Under the pieces are notes generated by a model. That model was given only the letters and a program-made list of their open reading frames with translations, did not search any database and was not told the origin of the DNA. 64,000 bases of DNA from Clostridium scatologenes. GTDB lineage: Bacteria; Bacillota; Clostridia; Clostridiales; Clostridiaceae. Shown here in pieces: positions 9,369-17,403 of the stretch. A program made the translations under genes and the position numbers. Each line of letters begins with the position of its first letter. Positions within the stretch are counted from its first letter, which is position 1. The stretch is from positions 4,774,001 through 4,838,000 of the forward strand of contig NZ_CP009933.1 in NCBI RefSeq assembly GCF_000968375.1, in the 5' to 3' direction.

Positions 9369-10340
9369 ATGGGTAAAAAAAGTTTTTTTATTGTATCAAT
9401 TTTAATTATTATAGCTTGTTCTTTAGGTTCATGTTATTTGTCTAGGGAAAGAAGCAATAAAAGCGATGAGGAGGGAAATAAGATGTATAATGTAGGTATT
9501 TATAAAGATACTCCAGCATGGGAATTAGCACTAGCAGTAAGAGATGAAAAAACTAAAACTATAGAAAAAATAGTAAAAGATAATTCTAAATTATTAAATT
9601 ATCAGGATCCCAAAGATGGTGTGACCTTATTATTATGGGCAGTAGGTACAGAAAGGTATAAATCAGCAGAAGCATTATTAAAGTGTGGTGCAGATCCCAA
9701 TATAGCTTCAACGAATACTGGAGAAACGCCACTTTTTACAGCAGCAGGCTATTCTTGGATAGATAATGATTATAAGAAGGATGATAAATATGTAAAATTA
9801 TTGTTAAAGTATGGTGCTAATCCAAATAAAAATAATATGAAAGAGAATAAATCTGGTTACACAAAAACAGTAATTGATCCTGGAGAAAGTCCATTGATGA
9901 ACTCAATTGGATGTGGAATTGAGAAAACAAAAGATTTGGTGGAAGGCGGCGCTGATATTAATCATAAAAGCAAAAGTGGACGTACTGCTGCAATTGCTGC
10001 ATTAGAAAGTATAGGACCTAACGCGGTTACTTCAGAAAACATACAATATGCTTATTATTTAATTGTTGAGAAAAAAGCAAAAATTGTTGAGCCATATTAT
10101 AGACCTGATGGTGTTGCCATATCTGGAGATAACCCTAATGATAAATTTTATCCAGTTGATTTATTGAGAGATTGCATTCCTAAATTAGAATCGAAAGAAT
10201 ATAAGATGAAGATGGAAATCGTTAAGGAATTTGCCAATCAAGGAGTAAATTATTGGGATACTAAGATTCCTAAGAATAGGTTATCACAGATTAAAAAACT
10301 TTATCCGGATACTTGGGAAGAATATATAAAGAAATATTAG
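9369..10340 (+). CDS. Ankyrin-repeat lipoprotein, probable immunity protein for the lipase effector
   Basis: A 323-residue protein with an N-terminal hydrophobic signal and a lipobox-like site (SILIIIACSLGSC, lipidation at Cys17 or Cys22), so it should sit on the outer face of the membrane. Ankyrin-type repeats follow, for example GVTLLLWAVGTERYKSAEAL with CGADPN, then GETPLFTAAG with YGANPN, then GGADINHKSKSGRTA. It begins 2 bases after the effector stop, so the two are co-translated. Surface-anchored immunity against a secreted lipase fits (compare the TilA lipoprotein that protects against TslA), and ankyrin proteins also accompany some type VI phospholipases. The family assignment is solid; the immunity role is inferred from context. 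Confidence 0.75.
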   Translation: MGKKSFFIVSILIIIACSLGSCYLSRERSNKSDEEGNKMYNVGIYKDTPAWELALAVRDEKTKTIEKIVKDNSKLLNYQDPKDGVTLLLWAVGTERYKSAEALLKCGADPNIASTNTGETPLFTAAGYSWIDNDYKKDDKYVKLLLKYGANPNKNNMKENKSGYTKTVIDPGESPLMNSIGCGIEKTKDLVEGGADINHKSKSGRTAAIAALESIGPNAVTSENIQYAYYLIVEKKAKIVEPYYRPDGVAISGDNPNDKFYPVDLLRDCIPKLESKEYKMKMEIVKEFANQGVNYWDTKIPKNRLSQIKKLYPDTWEEYIKKY

Positions 10341-10368
10341 GATTGTGCTTAATTAAGGAATATTAAAA

Positions 10369-10408
10369 AGATAGCAAGTCAAAAATTTATATGTTTGATT
10401 TGTTATCT
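10369..10408 (+). terminator. Terminator after the effector/immunity pair
   Basis: Two 15-base arms (10369-10383 and 10394-10408) pair fully if two G-T wobbles are allowed, with a 10-base loop and a T-rich tail (TCTTTATAT). It closes the type VII operon. Confidence 0.65.
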
Positions 10409-10547
10409 TCTTTATATGAGATTAGTTCAATTTTTTTATATTTTTTTGATCATACATATTTATTATTGTATTAGGTTAATTTACTAAGCTAAACAGGCTT
10501 GAAAAGGAATTAGTAGTAGATAAATAACCACACAGTTGAACACATTC

Positions 10548-10666
10548 TCATATTAATAAGCAAGAGTTTTATACAAAGATTAATAGAAGGCATAAAATAT
10601 GAGAAAAATTCTTTAGAAAATGAAGAAAAGCCAATAGCAATTCAATTAAAGAAAATCTGCTAACAG
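10548..10666 (+). pseudogene. Fragment of a second WXG/LXG effector N-terminus
   Basis: This stretch is a clear copy of bases 8004-8116 of the effector gene (helix after the WSG turn; shared peptide TKLIEDIKYEKN versus NRRHKI after a shift). It carries a one-base insertion near 10577 (ACAAAGATTAATAG against ACAAAGTTAATAG) and in-frame stops on both sides, so it cannot be made. It shows that another effector gene with the same export module once stood here. Confidence 0.85.
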
Positions 10667-10686
10667 AAATTATAGTTGAAAGATAA

Positions 10687-10959
10687 GGTAGAAAAACAGT
10701 ATCCACTATTCAAGTAATTGGTGAAAATACTAAAACACCAATGATATTAAAGAGTGTAATAACTAAAGATCCAGTATTCGATGTTAAAAGCTTTAATTCT
10801 AGTAAGGTAACTAAAAAAGATTTTATTTATACTGGAGTTGATATACGAAATACTTTTAATGAAAATGGTACAGTGAAATCCTGGACTGGCTCAGCTGATG
10901 CTTATGTTAAATCTAATCCAAATCCAGTTAATGAATATGGGGGAAATAATGAAAAATAA
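10687..10959 (+). pseudogene. Orphan effector C-terminal tail
   Basis: An open frame of about 90 residues begins after a stop at 10684-10686 with no convincing start; the first ATG (10741) lacks a good ribosome site. It reads like the end of a secreted toxin (GRKTVSTIQVIGENTK... KSWTGSADAYVKSNPNP) and ends NEYGGNNEK at 10959. It overlaps by 11 bases the start of a membrane protein that has its own ribosome site, the usual arrangement of a toxin tail and its immunity gene. I do not recognise the toxin fold. It may be a silent C-terminal cassette or simple debris. Confidence 0.5.
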
Positions 10960-11326
10960 TGAAAATGAAACAAGGTTAAATAAAAAGAAGTATAAATACA
11001 AATTAATTTATTATGTAATTGGTTATGTAATTGGTTATATTATATCCTTGTGTGTTAGTGGTGTTCCTAGTTTAATATATTTAATACCTATTAAGATAGA
11101 TGCGTTAGTAATAGGTGCGATTATAGGTACATTATGGAATACCCATCATTACAGTATAACTGGAAATGATGCACGTTCGTATGCACTTCTTCCAGCAGTA
11201 ATATTAATAATATTTATAGCCATAACAGCGAGTATATCTACAGTTCTATTCAATTGTGGTATAATTACGAACCATGACCCTTTTGCAGGTATGTTTGAAA
11301 CATTAAGTCAAACAAATGGAAAATAG
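10949..11326 (+). CDS. Small membrane protein, candidate immunity protein
   Basis: A 125-residue hydrophobic protein with a charged N-terminus (KNNENETRLNKKKYKYK) and about three or four membrane segments (YVIGYVIGYIISLC, SLIYLIPI-DALVIGAIIG, LLPAVILIIFIAITASI). I place the start at the ATG at 10949 behind GGGGGA; an upstream ATG at 10898 would lie deep inside the preceding frame and lacks a site. Its start overlaps the end of the orphan effector tail. Integral-membrane immunity proteins are common partners of type VII and Cdi toxins. No family recognised; the immunity role is an inference from gene order. Confidence 0.6.
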   Translation: MKNNENETRLNKKKYKYKLIYYVIGYVIGYIISLCVSGVPSLIYLIPIKIDALVIGAIIGTLWNTHHYSITGNDARSYALLPAVILIIFIAITASISTVLFNCGIITNHDPFAGMFETLSQTNGK

Positions 11327-11525
11327 CAGGTTTACTACGTTTCGCCACACACCTCATGGTGTAAACAATAAAAAAACAAAGAAGGGCAATCTTATTTTTA
11401 AAATTTTGAAATATAAATGTCTATTTACCTAAATCTTTGATTTAAAGTCACCTTTATTGACATTATCTAAATGTAATAGTAAAATCCCATTAAGTAAATT
11501 ATTAAATTGATAAGGAGTAAGTGAT

Positions 11526-12536
11526 ATGAATTATAGAAATTTAGTTAATTCAGGATTAAAAGTTTCAGTAATAGGCTTTGGAGGAATTCCTATACAAAGA
11601 ATAGATAATGAAAGTGCTAAAGAAGTTATAATAGCGGCAGAAGAAAAAGGAATAAATTTTATAGATACAGCCAGAGGTTATTCTGTATCTGAAGAATACA
11701 TAGGTGAGGCATTATTAGGAAGAAGAGATAAATGGATTATTGCTACTAAATCCATGGCTAGAGACAAGCAATCTATGAGTAATGATGTAAATAAAAGTTT
11801 AGCTAATCTAAAAACTGATTATATAGATCTTTATCAATTACATAATGTAAAAACTATGGAAGATTATAATAAAGTTTTAAGTGAAGATGGAGCGTATGAA
11901 GCTTTATTAAAATTTAAACAGGAAGGAAAAATAAAGCACATAGGAATAACTTCTCATAGTCTTGAAATTTTAGAACTTGCTATTGAAAGCGGAAAGTTTG
12001 AAACAATAATGTATCCATATAATATAGTAGAGGATCAAGCAGAAAAGCTTTTTAAAAGAGCAAAAGAATTAAACATAGGAATAATAGCTATGAAGCCAAT
12101 GGCAGGTGGAGCTATAAATAATGGAACATTAGCATTGAAATATATATTACAGAATGAAAGTGTAACCTGTGCTATACCAGGAATGGGAAAAATAGAAGAA
12201 GTAGAAGAAAATTCTGCAGTTGCTTCAAATGATATCAAATTAACAGAAGATGAGAAACTAGAAATTAAGAAAATATCAGATGAATTAGGTACTGAGTTTT
12301 GTAGACGATGTGGGTATTGTGCGCCATGTACAAAGGGAATAGATATACCAGGTATATTTTTATTACAAGGATATAAAGAAAGATATAACTTAAAAAAATG
12401 GGCGGAAGACAGATATGAAGCTTTAAAGGTGACTGCAAAAGATTGTATAGAATGTGGAAAGTGCGAGTCTAGATGCCCATATAATTTGCCAATAATAAAG
12501 ATGTTAAAGGATGTTAAGAAGACTTTTGAAAAATAA
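11526..12536 (+). CDS. Aldo/keto reductase with C-terminal 4Fe-4S ferredoxin domain
   Basis: Reductase of the AKR fold (residues about 1-255) fused to a ferredoxin-like tail, a form frequent in clostridia. The tail has CRRCGYCAPC (about residues 259-268) and CIECGKCESRCPYNLP (about 308-323). The catalytic tetrad residues are in place: Asp in FIDTARGY, the Tyr a few residues on, Lys in IIATK, His in YQLHN. It is cytosolic; the substrate is unknown, and the clusters suggest electron exchange with ferredoxin. The start is clear (GATAAGGAGTAAGTGAT before ATG) and the gene appears to be transcribed alone. Confidence 0.9.
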   Translation: MNYRNLVNSGLKVSVIGFGGIPIQRIDNESAKEVIIAAEEKGINFIDTARGYSVSEEYIGEALLGRRDKWIIATKSMARDKQSMSNDVNKSLANLKTDYIDLYQLHNVKTMEDYNKVLSEDGAYEALLKFKQEGKIKHIGITSHSLEILELAIESGKFETIMYPYNIVEDQAEKLFKRAKELNIGIIAMKPMAGGAINNGTLALKYILQNESVTCAIPGMGKIEEVEENSAVASNDIKLTEDEKLEIKKISDELGTEFCRRCGYCAPCTKGIDIPGIFLLQGYKERYNLKKWAEDRYEALKVTAKDCIECGKCESRCPYNLPIIKMLKDVKKTFEK

Positions 12537-12560
12537 AATAAATTTTTATAAAAGTTTTTC

Positions 12561-12589
12561 TTGAAAATTTATATGAAATTATGTATAAT
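12561..12589 (+). promoter_or_regulatory. Sigma-A promoter of the DUF1540 leader
   Basis: TTGAAA (12561-12566), 17-base spacer and an exact TATAAT (12584-12589). Transcription should start near 12596, so the terminator at 12651-12680 lies inside the 5' leader of the DUF1540 gene rather than only behind the aldo/keto reductase. Confidence 0.75.
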
Positions 12590-12617
12590 GAAATGATTTG
12601 TGGTTAAAATAACATGA

Positions 12618-12680
12618 TAGGGAAATAAGAGGTAACTGATTCTATTCCTAGCACCTTTGTTTAAAAGGTGCACTTTTTTT
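12618..12680 (+). promoter_or_regulatory. Attenuator-like leader RNA: hairpin directly followed by intrinsic terminator
   Basis: An imperfect hairpin (TAGGGAAATAAGA 12618-12630, loop GGTAACTGAT, TCTATTCCTA 12641-12650) abuts a strong terminator (GCACCTTT 12651-12658, loop GTTTA, AAAGGTGC 12664-12671, then ACTTTTTTT). The AGGT at 12630-12633 could pair with ACCT at 12653-12656, within the left arm of the terminator, which would switch termination off. This is the layout of a small transcription-terminating riboswitch. I could not match it to a class with confidence; a guanidine-IV-like or other short clostridial motif is possible. Confidence 0.55.
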
Positions 12681-12746
12681 AGGTATAAAATTCCTCCAAT
12701 TAACAAAACATATAATAAATTTATTAATAATTTGGAGGGATATTTA

Positions 12747-13109
12747 ATGAGTGGAAAATTAAGCTGTAATGCAGAAAAGTGTGTAAATAATATAAATGGT
12801 CTTTGTTCTGCTAATAATATACATATAACAGGAGAGGCATCTCACAGCAGTAGAGAAACTGGATGTGAAACTTTCTCTCCAAAAGGTGTTATAAATGCTA
12901 TGTCTAATTTTACAAATATGAACTTGGTTGGACAGTTTAAACAGTTATTTAGTACAGAGTCTATAGAGATGAGTCCAGAAATAAAGTGTGAAGCTGAAAA
13001 TTGTATTTATAATGTAAATGAATTATGCACAGCAAGTAATGTTCAAGTATATGGTTCTGAGGCAAGAACTAGTAGGGAAACTGAATGTGAAACTTTTAAA
13101 GAGCACTAA
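12747..13109 (+). CDS. Tandem DUF1540 Cys-rich protein
   Basis: A 120-residue protein made of two DUF1540 domains. Each has the pattern C-x4-C-x6-C and a later Cys in the ETxCETF signature: CNAEKCVNNINGLC with TGCETF, and CEAENCIYNVNELC with TECETF. A Phe/Met-rich linker joins them. Such domains are small and probably bind a metal through the four cysteines; function is not established. I start at the ATG at 12747 behind TTGGAGGG; an upstream frame from 12657 would overlap the leader terminator. Expression probably depends on readthrough of that terminator. Confidence 0.85.
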   Translation: MSGKLSCNAEKCVNNINGLCSANNIHITGEASHSSRETGCETFSPKGVINAMSNFTNMNLVGQFKQLFSTESIEMSPEIKCEAENCIYNVNELCTASNVQVYGSEARTSRETECETFKEH

Positions 13110-13135
13110 AATAAGCGGATTTATCCGCTTATTTT
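13108..13135. terminator. Bidirectional terminator between DUF1540 gene and lysE
   Basis: Perfect 12-base arms (AAAATAAGCGGA and complement) with a TTTA loop; A-rich on one side and T-rich on the other, so it works for both convergent genes. Confidence 0.85.
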
Positions 13136-13137
13136 AA

Positions 13138-13755
13138 TTATATGGCTTTTAAAAATGAATATAATAATTTTATTCCATAAAACATAACTATACAGCCACA
13201 AAGTATGTTTATTTTTTTAAGAATTTTTTCGTTAAGGGTGTTTTTAAATATAGAAAAAATTGTAGCTAAAAAAGTAAACCACACTATAGAAGCAGTACAC
13301 ACTCCACCAATAAAAAAGTTATAAGTATTTAGTGGAAGTGATGCTCTAAAACTACCTAGTAACAGTGTACCATCTAATATAGCTTGAGGGTTAAGCCAAG
13401 TTACAGTAAAGCATGCAAGGGCTATTTTTGATATTGGTATATTTGGATCTGTAGAGGTTTGAGTTGATAAATTGGGCTTAGATCGTATAAGGCATATTCC
13501 AATGTATAAAACAATAATGCTTCCCAATAACAATATTGTTAACTTGAGAAAGTTAAACCTATTTATAAGCAAACCTATACCAAAAAAACTTGAAAGGGAT
13601 AAACTTATATCAAAAAATATAGTTATAAAGGCTACTTCATAAGCTCTTTTTTTGCTCATAGATATGGATGAGTTTATTACATATAGATTTTGCATTCCAA
13701 TAGGTGCAACATAGCTAAGACCTAAAACAAATCCTTGAATTAAATATTTTATCAT
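13138..13755 (-). CDS. LysE/ArgO-type amino acid exporter
   Basis: A 205-residue inner membrane protein with about six membrane helices and the family's N-terminal signature (GFVLGLSYVAPIGMQNLYVINSSI, read in parts as APIGMQN). LysE/ArgO proteins export basic amino acids such as lysine, arginine or analogues. The ATG follows AGGAGGATAATATC. A MocR regulator lies directly upstream on the same strand, and a TTTGGTTGG direct repeat sits between the two genes, so its expression is probably regulator-controlled. The exported compound cannot be read from sequence. Confidence 0.88.
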   Translation of the reverse strand: MIKYLIQGFVLGLSYVAPIGMQNLYVINSSISMSKKRAYEVAFITIFFDISLSLSSFFGIGLLINRFNFLKLTILLLGSIIVLYIGICLIRSKPNLSTQTSTDPNIPISKIALACFTVTWLNPQAILDGTLLLGSFRASLPLNTYNFFIGGVCTASIVWFTFLATIFSIFKNTLNEKILKKINILCGCIVMFYGIKLLYSFLKAI

Positions 13756-13819
13756 AGATATTATCCTCCTAAACTAAGATTCCTAACGTAAATTATAGCT
13801 TTAGTTAAGGATAATATCT

Positions 13820-13852
13820 CCAACCAAAATGATAAAAGTTTTACCAACCAAA
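13820..13852 (-). promoter_or_regulatory. Direct-repeat operator before lysE
   Basis: On the minus strand TTTGGTTGG occurs twice, 24 bases apart start to start (13852-13844 and 13828-13820), about 65 bases before the lysE start. MocR/GabR/PdxR proteins typically bind direct repeats near the promoter of the gene they control. The MocR gene is the neighbour. Confidence 0.55.
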
Positions 13853-13888
13853 GAAAAGTAAGAGGTAAACATTGACACGCGCCTAGAT

Positions 13889-13965
13889 AAGTTCTTCTAA
13901 GACTTAGATGATGTAGAAAGATATTTCTCACAAGTAAGCGCTATCCCTGAGTCTAGGAATAACTT
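13889..13965. repeat. Imperfect inverted repeat, relative of a sequence at 48179-48200
   Basis: AAGTTCTTCTAAGACTTAG (13889-13907) and CTGAGTCTAGGAATAACTT (13947-13965) are imperfect inverted copies. The right arm matches CTAAGTCTAAGAATCACTTGA at 48180-48200 in 18 of 21 bases. It supplies the last codons and stop of the MocR gene. It may be a small dispersed element. Confidence 0.45.
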
Positions 13966-15419
13966 GATGTTTTGATAAAACTTCTAACTATACGAGATAA
14001 TTTTTCTAAACCAATTTTCATTTCTTCTAATGAAGCATAAGAATAAGATATTCTTAAATTTTCACTATTAAGAGAGTCGTATATACTTCCTGGATTAATA
14101 AGTATATTTTCTTTTGCTGCTTCGGAGAATAACCTATTCATTGATATAGGAGAATTTAGCTTTAACCATATATAAAAGCCACCTTTAGGAATATTCCAAG
14201 TAGCAATATCAGAAAAATTTTCGTTTAAGGTTTTTAAGGCATTATCTCTTTGAATTTTTAATTTGGATCTTACATTGTTAAGATGCTCGCTATAAAGTCC
14301 ACTACTTATCCATTCTGCTAATATTAGTTGAGATAATGAACTAGAACCATAGTCCGTTTGCATTTTTATATCAGCTAATCTTTCAACTACTGGTTCAGGA
14401 CCAATAAGCCATCCAATTCTAAAACCTGGTGCAAGAGATTTTGACACACTTCCAAGATAAAGTATATTCCCATTTTTGTCACAAGATTTTAATGGAAGGG
14501 GAGGTACTTCATCTAACCATAATTCTCTATATACATCATCTTCAATAATAGGAATTCTATGTTTTTCACATAAATTTAATATTTCCATACGTCTATCTTT
14601 AGTCATTACGGTTCCTGTAGGATTGTGAAAAGTAGGAATTGTATATAATAAAGTATTAACTTTACTATTAATTTCCTTAGATATTTCATTAGGAATAATA
14701 CCTTTGTCATCCATATTTGTTCCAATCATATTCATACCCATGGATTGAAATATGTGAAGGGATTTTAAATAAGATGGTTTTTCTATAAGTATTTTAGAAC
14801 CTAAAGGTAAAATTGATAAAGCTATTAATTGTAAGGCTTGAAGTGCTCCAGAAACAATTAGTATGGAAGATGGCTTAACATTTATCCCATAAATTTTAAG
14901 ATATTCACTTAAAATAGTTCTCAGTTCTAAAAGACCTTTACCCTCAAGATAGCCTAAGGATGTAATTTTGTTGGAGCACCTGTTTAATACTTTATCCATA
15001 ATATTTTTAGGAAACAATTGAGGTCCAGGTTCACCAGTTCCTAATCGTATAATGTCTTTTTTATATTCCAGCTTATTAACCATTTGAATAGTATGAAGAT
15101 TGGGTTTGTGTATACTTCCTTCTATGTAATTTTGCCAGTTTAATTTAGATCTTGATGAAAGCAAAGACCAAGTACTATTTACTATTCTAGTGCCACCACC
15201 ACTATTTCCTTCAATAAAACCCTTACTTTTTAATTCATCAAAGGCTTCTACTATAGTACTTCTATTTACTTTAAAGTCTCCAGCTAATTGTCTTTGTGAG
15301 GGAAGCTTAGTACCTACAACCCAATTTCCAGTGGATATTTCATTTATTATATAATCTACAATTTGTTTGTATAAAGGGTTAGAACTATTTTTTTGTGGTT
15401 TCCAGTTAATGTTTATCAA
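13953..15419 (-). CDS. MocR-family regulator (GntR HTH + aminotransferase domain)
   Basis: A 488-residue regulator: GntR-type winged helix in residues about 12-80 (NPLYKQIVDYIINEI; LPSQRQLAGDFKVNRSTIVEAFDEL), linker, then a fold-type I aminotransferase-like domain with the PLP lysine in YLGSVSKSLAPGFRIGW and IPTFHNPTG. These proteins sense PLP or an amino-acid-like ligand and activate or repress a nearby gene. I prefer the TTG at 15419 (MININWKPQKN), 11 bases after AGGAGG; the GTG at 15431 overlaps that ribosome site. The adjacent lysE with its direct repeats is the likely target. The closing codons lie in a repeat element. Confidence 0.88.
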   Translation of the reverse strand: MININWKPQKNSSNPLYKQIVDYIINEISTGNWVVGTKLPSQRQLAGDFKVNRSTIVEAFDELKSKGFIEGNSGGGTRIVNSTWSLLSSRSKLNWQNYIEGSIHKPNLHTIQMVNKLEYKKDIIRLGTGEPGPQLFPKNIMDKVLNRCSNKITSLGYLEGKGLLELRTILSEYLKIYGINVKPSSILIVSGALQALQLIALSILPLGSKILIEKPSYLKSLHIFQSMGMNMIGTNMDDKGIIPNEISKEINSKVNTLLYTIPTFHNPTGTVMTKDRRMEILNLCEKHRIPIIEDDVYRELWLDEVPPLPLKSCDKNGNILYLGSVSKSLAPGFRIGWLIGPEPVVERLADIKMQTDYGSSSLSQLILAEWISSGLYSEHLNNVRSKLKIQRDNALKTLNENFSDIATWNIPKGGFYIWLKLNSPISMNRLFSEAAKENILINPGSIYDSLNSENLRISYSYASLEEMKIGLEKLSRIVRSFIKTSSYS

Positions 15420-15648
15420 AAAACAATGCACCTCCTGTATATATAGCTTTTATTTATTAATAAAATGTGTAATAAGTTGTAATTTGTGATTTCAATATAT
15501 TGAGAATTACATCATATAAGAATAAGATATCCTCTAAGTTATATTTTAATAGTTAATTTTGATAAAAACAAAATAAAAAAACTTAATAGACAAATTTAAT
15601 ACTAAACTGTAGAATAGTGAAAGAAGATTTAATATGGTAGGTGGAAGA

Positions 15649-17031
15649 ATGAATAAAAACATTTCTATAAATAAAAATGAAGAATATGATATGAATATAA
15701 CAGGAATGGGGTATGAAGGTGAAGGAGTAGGTAAAATAAATGATTTCACAGTCTTTGTACCTGGTGCTTTATTAAATGAAAAGGTTAAAGTAAAAATAGT
15801 TAAAGTAAATAAGAATTTTGCGTTTGCAAAGCTTATAGATGTTATGGAAGCTTCTGAATACAGAACTGAACCAGCTTGTAATATATATAAAAGATGCGGA
15901 GGATGTCAGCTTCAGCATTATTCTTACAAGGCACAATTGAATTTTAAAAAGCAGAGAGTCAAAGATTGTATAGAAAGAATAGGAAAATTAAAAACTTCAG
16001 AAGTAATTTTATATGACACTATTGGTATGGATGACCCTTATAGATATAGAAATAAAGTTCAGCTGCCTGTGGGAGAAAAAAATGGAGAAGTCAATATAGG
16101 ATTTTATGCTCAGAGAACTCACCAAATAATAAATATGGATACCTGCAATATACAGCATGAAGCAGCAGACAAAGTATTAAAACTGATAAAAAGTTGGATG
16201 AAAAAATATAAAATAGAAGCTTATAATGAGCAATTACATAGTGGAAGCATAAGACACATAATGGTTAGAAAGGCATTTAAAACAAATGAGGTTATGGTTG
16301 TTGTAGTTACAAGAAGTAATGAATTACCTCATAAAGAAGAGCTTATAGAAATGCTGATAGAAAGTAAAGAGAACATTGTTAGTATTATACAAAATGTAAA
16401 TAGTAAAAAAACTAATGTAATTTTAGGAATAGAATGTATTACTTTATGGGGAAAAGATAATATAAGTGATTATATAGGTGAGTTCAGATTTAATATATCT
16501 CCATTATCTTTCTTTCAAGTTAATCCAGTACAAACAGAAGTATTATATAATAAGGCATTAGAATATGCTTCATTGACTGGGAATGAAACTGTATTTGATG
16601 CATACTGTGGTACAGGTACTATATCTTTATTTTTATCTCAAAAGGCTAAAAAAGTATATGGAATTGAAATAGTTCCACAAGCTATAGAAAATGCTAAGAT
16701 AAATGCAGAGCAAAATAATATTGATAATGCAGAATTTATAGTAGGAGAATCTGAAAAAGTCATCCCTGAACTAATAAAAAATGGAGTAAAAGCAGATGTA
16801 GTAGTTGTAGATCCACCAAGAAAGGGATGTGAAAAGAGTCTTTTAGAGGCTATAGCACAAATGTCTCCTGAAAGGATAGTATATGTTTCTTGTGATCCAG
16901 GAACTTTGGCTAGAGACTTGAGCATATTAGATGAATTAGGGTATAAAGTTGCTGAGGTTCAACCTGTAGACATGTTTCCGCAGACCGCCCATGTGGAAAC
17001 TGTGGTTAAGCTAATTAAGCAAAATCAATAG
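15649..17031 (+). CDS. rlmD: 23S rRNA (uracil-5-)-methyltransferase, RumA/TrmA family
   Basis: SAM-dependent enzyme that makes m5U in 23S rRNA (U1939- or U747-type). Order: TRAM domain (residues about 8-65; ITGMGYEGEGVGKI, FVPGALLNEKV), 4Fe-4S cysteines (CNIYKRCGGCQLQH), then the Rossmann methyltransferase domain with FDAYCGTGTISLFL, VVVDPPRKGCE and the catalytic Cys in YVSCDPGTLARDL. 460 residues is normal. The ATG at 15649 follows GGTGGA closely; an in-frame ATG at 15634 is an alternative. Gram-positive genomes often carry two or three paralogues, so the exact target base is open. Confidence 0.92.
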   Translation: MNKNISINKNEEYDMNITGMGYEGEGVGKINDFTVFVPGALLNEKVKVKIVKVNKNFAFAKLIDVMEASEYRTEPACNIYKRCGGCQLQHYSYKAQLNFKKQRVKDCIERIGKLKTSEVILYDTIGMDDPYRYRNKVQLPVGEKNGEVNIGFYAQRTHQIINMDTCNIQHEAADKVLKLIKSWMKKYKIEAYNEQLHSGSIRHIMVRKAFKTNEVMVVVVTRSNELPHKEELIEMLIESKENIVSIIQNVNSKKTNVILGIECITLWGKDNISDYIGEFRFNISPLSFFQVNPVQTEVLYNKALEYASLTGNETVFDAYCGTGTISLFLSQKAKKVYGIEIVPQAIENAKINAEQNNIDNAEFIVGESEKVIPELIKNGVKADVVVVDPPRKGCEKSLLEAIAQMSPERIVYVSCDPGTLARDLSILDELGYKVAEVQPVDMFPQTAHVETVVKLIKQNQ

Positions 17032-17136
17032 GTTTATGTAAATAAAATTTGAAGATGTATGAAGCATTGATTTTATAACGTTTAAAATAGTGTTAAAAAT
17101 TCAAATATTATTTGTTATAAAAAATATCGATTTTAA

Positions 17137-17403
17137 AGAACTACCATCACTGCAATAGAACTTGGCACTAGAAAAGTAACTTCTGAAGAATTAAAGTTTT
17201 TTTCGGAATTGTATGGTGTTACTTTAGATGAATTAATTTATGGTACAAATGAAAATTTTCATATAAAGATGTTTGCAAGAGCATTTTCAAATCTTTCAGA
17301 AGATGATAAAAAAGAAATTATAAACTTAATAGAATTTAAGAAAAAGATTAAAAAAATATTTAATAGATTATGGAGGCATTGGTATGGCAAATATAAAATA
17401 TGA
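17137..17403 (+). pseudogene. 3' remnant of an XRE-family repressor
   Basis: After a stop at 17134-17136 the frame reads RTTITAIELGTRKVTSEELKFFSELYGVTLDELIYG, the second half of an XRE helix-turn-helix, followed by a short charged tail ending at 17403. The first helices and a start codon are missing, so this is a truncated repressor. It overlaps the start of the PC4-like gene by 20 bases. Confidence 0.7.

Noticed and set aside
12651..12680. Simple terminator of the aldo/keto reductase
   Set aside because: It may also serve that gene, but a sigma-A promoter at 12561-12589 lies upstream of it, so leader attenuation is the better reading.
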